A stretch of DNA of 25,966 nucleotides from an uncultured Bacteroides sp. Lineage in GTDB: Bacteria > Bacteroidota > Bacteroidia > Bacteroidales > Bacteroidaceae. The position numbers and the translations under genes are program-made. A model generated the notes under the pieces. That model saw nothing but the letters and a program-made list of their open reading frames with translations, did no database searches and was not told the origin of the DNA. Of this stretch, positions 20,456 through 25,966 are shown piece after piece; position 1 is the stretch's first letter; every line of letters starts with the position of its first letter. The stretch lies in contig NZ_CASFWU010000028.1 of the NCBI RefSeq assembly GCF_949298305.1, positions 1 to 25,966 on the forward strand, read 5' to 3'.

Positions 20456-23176
20456 TTATTCTTCAATGGCAGCCTGCGCCGCAGCCAAACGTGCGATAGG
20501 TACACGGAAGGGTGAGCAGCTGACATAGTTCAAACCAACTTTGTGACAGAACTTCACGGAAGAAGGTTCACCGCCGTGTTCGCCGCAGATACCACACTTC
20601 AGGTCGGGACGTACGGCACGCCCTTTTTCGGTAGCCATACGGATGAGCTGGCCTACACCATTCTGGTCGAGAACCTGGAACGGGTCTACCTTCAGAATCT
20701 TCTTCTCCAAATAGATAGGCAAGAAAGAAGCAATATCGTCGCGAGAATAACCGAAGGTCATCTGAGTCAAGTCGTTCGTACCGAATGAGAAGAACTCTGC
20801 TGAAGAAGCGATGCGGTCTGCCGTCAGGGCTGCACGCGGAATCTCAATCATCGTACCTACCTTGAAGTCGATGCTGTCGCCCACTTCCTCAAACAGCTTG
20901 GCAGCTTCACCACGGATAACGTCTTCCTGCTGCTTGAACTCATAAAGAATACCGGTAAGGGGTACCATGATTTCGGGATGAGTTTCTACGCCCTCCTTCT
21001 TCAGTTCAAGGGCTGCACCCAGAATGGCACGTGTCTGCATCTGCGTGATTTCAGGATAAGTGTTACCCAAGCGGCAGCCACGGTGACCCAACATGGGGTT
21101 GTGCTCGCAGAGAGCCTCTACACGCTGCTGGATGTACTGCAAGCTTACGCCCATAGCTTCGGCCATTTCCTGCTGACCTTTCAAATCGTGAGGAACGAAC
21201 TCATGCAAAGGAGGATCGAGCAGACGTACAGTCACCGGACATCCTTCCATGGCTTTGAAGATGCCCTTGAAGTCTGCTTGCTGATACGGAAGAATCTTGT
21301 GTAAAGCTTTGCGACGGCCTTCAGCATCTTCTGCCAGAATCATTTCACGCATAGCCTTAATCTTCTCACCTTCAAAGAACATGTGCTCCGTACGGCAAAG
21401 ACCGATACCTACGGCACCAAAGTTACGTGCAACCTGTGCATCGTGCGGCGTGTCAGCGTTCGTACGTACTTGCAGACGAGTGTACTTATCGGCCAGCTTC
21501 ATCAGTTCGGCAAAGTCGCCGGAGAGTTCGGCAGCCTTCGTTTCTACCTTACCATTATAAATTTCACCGGTGCTACCGTTCAATGAGATAAAATCACCTT
21601 CCTTCAGTACAACACCGTCTACTTCTACGGTACGTGCCTTGTAGTCGATATTCAATGCGCCCGCACCCGATACACAGCACTTACCCATACCACGGGCAAC
21701 CACAGCAGCATGTGAAGTCATACCGCCACGAGCTGTCAAGATACCTTCGGCCACAGCCATACCGGCCAAATCTTCGGGAGAAGTCTCGATACGTACCATT
21801 ACGACACGCTTACCGGCAGCACGCCATTCAGCAGCATCATCGGCAAAGAATACAATTTGTCCGCAAGCGGCACCCGGAGAAGCCGGAAGACCACGAGTGA
21901 GCACCTTGGCTTGCTTCAGGGCAGCCTTGTCGAATACGGGATGAAGAAGTTCATCGAGTTTGTTGGGCTCGCAACGCAGCAAGGCTGTTTTTTCGTCAAT
22001 CATACCCTGACGCAACAAATCCATGGCAATCTTCACCATTGCGGCACCTGTACGCTTACCGTTACGTGTTTGGAGGAACCAAAGTTTGCCTTCCTGTACA
22101 GTGAACTCCATATCCTGCATGTCGCGGTAATGGTTCTCCAACTTCGTCTGCAAGGCATCCAATTCCTTATAGATTTCAGGCATAGCCTCTTCCATGGAAG
22201 GATATTTGCTGGCACGCTCTTCTTCGCTGATACCAGCCAGTTCTGCCCAACGCTGAGAACCGATCTTGGTAATCTGCTGCGGAGTACGGATACCGGCTAC
22301 CACGTCTTCACCTTGAGCATTAATCAAGTATTCACCGTTGAACAAATCTTCGCCCGTAGCGGCATCACGGCTGAAGCATACACCTGTAGCGGAAGTGTCG
22401 CCCATGTTACCGAATACCATCGCCTGTACGCTGACGGCTGTACCCCATTCATCAGGTATACCTTCCATCTTACGATAGAGAATGGCACGCTCGTTCATCC
22501 AAGAGTTGAATACAGCACAGATGGCACCCCACAGCTGCTCGTAAGCAGAGGTCGGGAAGTCTTTGCCGGTACGTTCCTTCACGGCAGCCTTGAATTTCTT
22601 AACCAGTTCCTTCAGGTCTTCCACTTCCAGTTCGTTGTCCAGTTTCACGCCTTTGGCATGCTTCACTTCTTCTATAATAGCTTCAAAGGGATCCACATCT
22701 TCCTTGTTGGCCGGTTTCATGCCCAGTACTACGTCGCCATACATCTGGACAAAACGGCGGTAAGAATCCCATGCAAAACGTGCATTGCCAGTTTTGCGGG
22801 TCAATCCCTCCACAACTTCGTCGTTCAAACCCAGGTTCAAAATAGTATCCATCATACCAGGCATGGAAGCGCGTGCTCCCGAACGTACGGAAACCAACAA
22901 CGGATTCTCCACGTCACCAAACTTGGAGCGCATCAACGTTTCTACGTGTGTAATGGCTTTTTCCACTTCGTCCTTCAGGAGGGCAACCACCTTCTCCTGC
23001 CCCATTTCATAGTATTCTGTACAAACTTCTGTCGTGATGGTAAATCCGGGAGGAACAGGAACTCCGATTAGATTCATTTCTGCAAGGTTCGCACCTTTAC
23101 CACCCAAAAGGTTTCTCATGTCGGCCTTTCCTTCTGCCTGACCGTTACCAAAGGTATAAACTCTTTTTTTGTCCAT
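20456..23176 (-). CDS. ppdK: Pyruvate, phosphate dikinase
   Basis: The 906-residue enzyme interconverts pyruvate, ATP and phosphate with phosphoenolpyruvate, AMP and pyrophosphate. All three domains are present. The N-terminal ATP-grasp part has LLGGKGANLAEM and VSVRSGARASMPGMMDTILN. The central swivelling domain carries the phosphorylated His489 in GGMTSHAAVVARGMGKCCVS. The C-terminal PEP/pyruvate barrel has GIGLCRTEHMF, GTNDLTQMTFGYSRDD and the catalytic Cys864 in CGICGEHGGEP. Length and start are normal for Bacteroides. It is a single-gene unit with its own -7 box and terminator. In anaerobic glycolysis or gluconeogenesis it serves the PEP/pyruvate node. Its upstream region is shared with the divergent rlmD-like gene. 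Confidence 0.98.
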   Translation of the reverse strand: MDKKRVYTFGNGQAEGKADMRNLLGGKGANLAEMNLIGVPVPPGFTITTEVCTEYYEMGQEKVVALLKDEVEKAITHVETLMRSKFGDVENPLLVSVRSGARASMPGMMDTILNLGLNDEVVEGLTRKTGNARFAWDSYRRFVQMYGDVVLGMKPANKEDVDPFEAIIEEVKHAKGVKLDNELEVEDLKELVKKFKAAVKERTGKDFPTSAYEQLWGAICAVFNSWMNERAILYRKMEGIPDEWGTAVSVQAMVFGNMGDTSATGVCFSRDAATGEDLFNGEYLINAQGEDVVAGIRTPQQITKIGSQRWAELAGISEEERASKYPSMEEAMPEIYKELDALQTKLENHYRDMQDMEFTVQEGKLWFLQTRNGKRTGAAMVKIAMDLLRQGMIDEKTALLRCEPNKLDELLHPVFDKAALKQAKVLTRGLPASPGAACGQIVFFADDAAEWRAAGKRVVMVRIETSPEDLAGMAVAEGILTARGGMTSHAAVVARGMGKCCVSGAGALNIDYKARTVEVDGVVLKEGDFISLNGSTGEIYNGKVETKAAELSGDFAELMKLADKYTRLQVRTNADTPHDAQVARNFGAVGIGLCRTEHMFFEGEKIKAMREMILAEDAEGRRKALHKILPYQQADFKGIFKAMEGCPVTVRLLDPPLHEFVPHDLKGQQEMAEAMGVSLQYIQQRVEALCEHNPMLGHRGCRLGNTYPEITQMQTRAILGAALELKKEGVETHPEIMVPLTGILYEFKQQEDVIRGEAAKLFEEVGDSIDFKVGTMIEIPRAALTADRIASSAEFFSFGTNDLTQMTFGYSRDDIASFLPIYLEKKILKVDPFQVLDQNGVGQLIRMATEKGRAVRPDLKCGICGEHGGEPSSVKFCHKVGLNYVSCSPFRVPIARLAAAQAAIEE

Positions 23177-23226
23177 AATAAAAATTTAAAGTTTATGAAT
23201 TTGTGATTCTTTCATTTTTCTGTTCG

Positions 23227-23234
23227 CAAATCTA
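23227..23234 (-). promoter_or_regulatory. -7 box TAGATTTG for ppdK
   Basis: The minus strand carries TAGATTTG, an exact TAnnTTTG, 50 bp before the ppdK ATG; the -33 side is T-rich (GTTTTTATAG). The A/T-rich leader lacks a clear Shine-Dalgarno site. Confidence 0.6.
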
Positions 23235-23349
23235 ACGATATTTCGTAGACTATAAAAACTTTTTAAGAGAAAAAATCTGCCGAAATGCAATTTCCACATT
23301 GCAATATTGAATATCCTATCCCCATCGAGGAAAATATCAAAAAAATAGC

Positions 23350-23357
23350 TACTTTTG
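23350..23357 (+). promoter_or_regulatory. -7 box TACTTTTG for the rlmD/rluA-type pair
   Basis: TACTTTTG fits TAnnTTTG and is 27 bp before the GTG start at 23385. No TTTG -33 element is clear. Confidence 0.55.
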
Positions 23358-23384
23358 CCGGAAATTTATTAGAATGGTATAAAA

Positions 23385-24827
23385 GTGGCAAGAAAGAGAA
23401 AAGAACTTCCCCTGCTGGAAAAGGTGGAAATAACAGATGTGGCTGCCGAAGGAAAAGCCATTGCGAAAGTAAACGACCTGGTAGTCTTTGTGCCTTATGT
23501 AGTGCCCGGCGACATAGTAGACCTTCAAATCAAACGGAAAAAGCACCACTATGCCGAGGCCGAAGCGGTGAAGTTTCACGAATACGCTAAAAACAGGGCC
23601 GTACCCTTCTGTCAGCATTACGGCGTGTGCGGCGGATGCAAATGGCAAATACTGCCCTACACCGAACAACTCAGGTTCAAACAGAAGCAAGTAGTGGACA
23701 ACCTGACCCGTATCGGAAAAATTGAACTGCCCGAAATATCGCCCATACTTGGTTCGGAGAAGACTCAGTTTTATCGCAACAAGCTGGAATACACATTCTC
23801 CAACAAACGGTGGCTGACAGCCGAGGAGGTGAAGGAAAACGTAGTCTACGAACAGATGAACGCCGTAGGCTTCCACATCCCCAATGCGTTTGACAAAGTA
23901 CTGGCCATCGAGAAGTGCTGGTTACAGGACGACGTTTCCAACCGCATCCGAAACGCCGTGCGCGACTATGCCTACGAGCACAACTACCCCTTCATCAACC
24001 TGCGTACCCATGAGGGAATGCTGCGCAACCTGATTGTACGCACATCGAACACGGGTGAACTGATGGTTATCCTGGTGAGCAAGATAGAGCGCGACGAAGA
24101 AATGGAGCTGTTCAAGCGACTGCTCCAGTTTGTTGCAGACTCATTCCCTGAAATCACCTCCCTACTCTACATCGTCAACAACAAGTGCAACGACACCATC
24201 ACCGACTTGGACGTACAGGTATTCAAGGGAAAGGACCACATCTTTGAAGAGATGGAAGGCCTTCGTTTCAAAGTAGGTCCCAAATCCTTTTATCAGACCA
24301 ATTCCGAGCAGGCTTACCATTTATATAAGGTGGCACGCGACTTCGCGGGTCTTACCAGCAACGAACTCGTCTACGACCTCTACACCGGCACGGGCACCAT
24401 CGCCAACTTCGTCTCGCGTCAGGCCAAGCGGGTCATCGGCATTGAGTACGTGCCCGAAGCTATCGAAGACGCCAAAGTCAATTCCGAAATAAATGGCATA
24501 AAAAACACCCTGTTTTTTGCTGGAGATATGAAGGATATGCTGACGCAGGATTTTATTGTCCAATACGGACGTCCCGATGTCATCATCACCGACCCGCCCC
24601 GTGCTGGTATGCACCCAGACGTGGTAAACGTCATCCTTTTTGCACATCCTCGCCGCATCGTCTATGTCAGCTGCAACCCCGCCACCCAAGCACGCGACCT
24701 CCAGTTGCTTGACATCAAATATCGGGTTAAGGCCGTACAGCCTGTAGACATGTTCCCCCACACACACCATGTGGAAAACGTAGTACTGCTTGAACTGAGA
24801 GAAGAAACCGACTCATCCAACCTTTAA
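23385..24827 (+). CDS. rlmD: TrmA/RlmD-type 23S rRNA (uracil-5-)-methyltransferase
   Basis: The 480-residue enzyme uses S-adenosylmethionine to methylate C5 of a uracil in RNA, probably 23S rRNA. Residues ~8-65 form a TRAM RNA-binding domain. Cys76, Cys82, Cys85 (FCQHYGVCGGC) and Cys178 (AIEKCW) provide the four ligands of the iron-sulfur cluster. The SAM site is VYDLYTGTGTIANF, followed by TDPPRAGMH and the nucleophile Cys430 in VSCNPATQARDL. The start is GTG; an ATG 11 nt earlier is in another frame and stops after two codons. Bacteroides often carry more than one paralogue of this family, so the target base (1939 or another) is not certain. It is followed 14 bp later by a pseudouridine synthase gene. 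Confidence 0.88.
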   Translation: MARKRKELPLLEKVEITDVAAEGKAIAKVNDLVVFVPYVVPGDIVDLQIKRKKHHYAEAEAVKFHEYAKNRAVPFCQHYGVCGGCKWQILPYTEQLRFKQKQVVDNLTRIGKIELPEISPILGSEKTQFYRNKLEYTFSNKRWLTAEEVKENVVYEQMNAVGFHIPNAFDKVLAIEKCWLQDDVSNRIRNAVRDYAYEHNYPFINLRTHEGMLRNLIVRTSNTGELMVILVSKIERDEEMELFKRLLQFVADSFPEITSLLYIVNNKCNDTITDLDVQVFKGKDHIFEEMEGLRFKVGPKSFYQTNSEQAYHLYKVARDFAGLTSNELVYDLYTGTGTIANFVSRQAKRVIGIEYVPEAIEDAKVNSEINGIKNTLFFAGDMKDMLTQDFIVQYGRPDVIITDPPRAGMHPDVVNVILFAHPRRIVYVSCNPATQARDLQLLDIKYRVKAVQPVDMFPHTHHVENVVLLELREETDSSNL

Positions 24828-24841
24828 AATACCCTACCCTC

Positions 24842-25747
24842 GTGGCAAAAGAAAGATACAGCGCAAAAGCCCGCGCCCAATATACGGACTATACCGTCAG
24901 AGAACCCATGGAACTGATGGAGTTTCTGGCAGCCATGATGCCCCAGGCAAGCCGCACCAAGCTGAAATCACTCCTGAGCAAACGCATCGTCTATGTGGAC
25001 AACGTCATCACCACCCAGTACAATTTCCCTCTGAAGCCCGGCATGAAGGTACAGGTCAGCCGAGACAAGGGCAACCGGGAGTTCCACAACAAACTGCTCA
25101 AGATTGTCTATGAAGATGCCTACCTCATCGTCGTGGAGAAGATGCAGGGCCTGCTCTCCGTCAGCACCGAGCGACAGAAGGAACGCACGGCCTGCACCAT
25201 TCTCAACGAATACCTGAAACATACGGGCCGTCACAACCGCGTTTACGTAGTACACCGTCTGGATCGAGACACTTCGGGCCTGATGATGTTTGCCAAGGAC
25301 GAAAAAACCCAGCACACCCTGCGCGACAACTGGCACCAGCTCGTCTTCGACCGCCGCTACGTGGCCGTGGTGGCCGGCGAGATGGAGAAGAACGAGGGCA
25401 TTGTCCGCTCGTGGCTCACTGACCGCACTTTCTATGTCTACTCCAGCCCTACTGACGACGGGGGCAAGGAAGCCATCACCCACTACCGTACTATCAAACG
25501 TGCCAACGGCTACTCGCTGGTGGAGCTACACTTGGAGACGGGACGCAAGAACCAAATACGCGTACACATGCAGGATTTGGGACATCCCGTCGTAGGCGAC
25601 GGGCGCTACGGCCTGGAAGACCTCAACCCTCTGGGCCGTCTGGCCCTCCACGCCTTCAAGCTCTGCTTCGACCATCCGGTCACCGGCGAAGAGATGAGAT
25701 TCGAGACTCCCTACCCGCCCGATTTCAAGAAACTCTTCTTGAAGTAA
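24842..25747 (+). CDS. RluA family RNA pseudouridine synthase
   Basis: The 301-residue enzyme isomerises uridine to pseudouridine in rRNA or tRNA. An S4-like RNA-binding segment (about 22-75; LMEFLAAMMPQASRTKLKSL, then VYVDNVITTQYNF) leads into the catalytic domain, with VVHRLDRDTSGLMMFAKD holding the essential Asp141, then RRYVAVV and LETGRKNQIRVHMQDLGHPV, ending LALHAFKLCFDHPVTGE. The start is GTG, as in the gene before it, and the 14-bp gap implies co-transcription and perhaps coupled translation. Which RluA, RluC or RluD target it modifies cannot be told. It is normal in length and the codons are GC-rich, like rlmD. Confidence 0.92.
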   Translation: MAKERYSAKARAQYTDYTVREPMELMEFLAAMMPQASRTKLKSLLSKRIVYVDNVITTQYNFPLKPGMKVQVSRDKGNREFHNKLLKIVYEDAYLIVVEKMQGLLSVSTERQKERTACTILNEYLKHTGRHNRVYVVHRLDRDTSGLMMFAKDEKTQHTLRDNWHQLVFDRRYVAVVAGEMEKNEGIVRSWLTDRTFYVYSSPTDDGGKEAITHYRTIKRANGYSLVELHLETGRKNQIRVHMQDLGHPVVGDGRYGLEDLNPLGRLALHAFKLCFDHPVTGEEMRFETPYPPDFKKLFLK

Positions 25748-25821
25748 CCCGCATTTAGGTATCCCGCTATCGGCCACCGTTGGTACCGGACATGGAAAGA
25801 CCGGAGTAAGCATAGCTACAT

Positions 25822-25851
25822 AGCTAGACAGATGAGATATTCTGCCTAGCT
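25822..25851 (+). terminator. Possible hairpin terminator after the pseudouridine synthase
   Basis: AGCTAG and CTAGCT (25822-25827 and 25846-25851) form a stem extended by CAG/CTG after one mismatch. Only TTG follows, so it is a weak terminator at best. Confidence 0.4.
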
Positions 25852-25867
25852 TTGTCAGAAACTAAAT

Positions 25868-25966
25868 CAGGGATATTCAGTAAATGTCCCTACAAAGTAA
25901 GATGGCATATAAAGTCGATAGAGTATAATCACTTTATATGCCATTATTATTGTCCTTTTTCCGTGT
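25868..25966 (+). repeat. Dispersed hairpin repeat, copy Z (cut by window end)
   Basis: It starts CAGGGATATTCAGTAAATGT, itself a near-palindrome with TCCCT. The hairpin has perfect 14-bp arms ATGGCATATAAAGT (25902-25915) and ACTTTATATGCCAT (25931-25944), then TATTATTGTCCTTTTTC. It is the best-kept of the three copies and may mark the edge of an intact element beyond the window. Confidence 0.8.

Noticed and set aside
21857..23071. 404-codon open frame antisense to ppdK
   Set aside because: It lies wholly within a certain ppdK gene; the frame is a codon-bias shadow and shows no family motif.

Overview
The window looks like chromosomal DNA from a Bacteroides-type gut Bacteroidota. The support is a GH92 alpha-mannosidase, an ECF sigma factor paired with a dual-membrane anti-sigma-like protein, an HU-CCDC81/SPOR protein, DUF4783 and DUF2200 proteins, weak Shine-Dalgarno signals, and several matches to the Bacteroidota -7 box TAnnTTTG. 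No rRNA or tRNA gene, CRISPR array or intact mobile element was seen.

Layout. 1-2606 (+): the 3' part of a GNAT acetyltransferase, a two-domain GNAT protein, a small Cys-rich protein, a YdeI/OmpD-associated protein and a DUF2200 protein. 2632-3749 (-): two overlapping flavodoxin-fold genes. 3750-4484: gene-free DNA with short repeats. 4485-5189 (+): a YitT/YczE-like membrane protein. 5213-6365 (-): GtrA and a CDP-alcohol phosphatidyltransferase. 6666-7772 (+): alanine dehydrogenase with a clear terminator. 8143-13745 (-): an apparent surface/envelope regulon, in transcription order ECF sigma, trans-envelope anti-sigma-like beta-barrel protein, lipoprotein, secreted protein, then a GH92 mannosidase after a 374-bp gap. 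14164-15397 (-): DUF4783 secreted protein overlapping nadC. 15544-17591 (-): rfbC, then ugd, both making nucleotide-sugar precursors. 17725-18867 (+): HU-CCDC81/SPOR protein. 18868-20455: a decayed insertion sequence with flanking repeats. 20456-23176 (-): pyruvate phosphate dikinase. 23385-25747 (+): two RNA-modification enzymes (RlmD-type methyltransferase and RluA-type pseudouridine synthase).

The most interesting parts are: (1) the sigma/anti-sigma module, whose anti-sigma-like partner has a cytoplasmic N-terminus, one inner-membrane helix, a periplasmic linker and a C-terminal outer-membrane barrel; the sigma gene appears to start at TTG, 2 nt after a 13-codon leader ORF with an A7 tract; (2) a dispersed ~50-bp repeat found just 3' of three minus-strand genes, always in the sense orientation; (3) a ~100-bp hairpin repeat in three direct copies, two flanking the dead IS and one running off the window end, with a compensated base-pair change; (4) a ~187-bp imperfect inverted-repeat element upstream of the sigma gene.

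All family names come from reading the sequence and recall of families; no database search was run.
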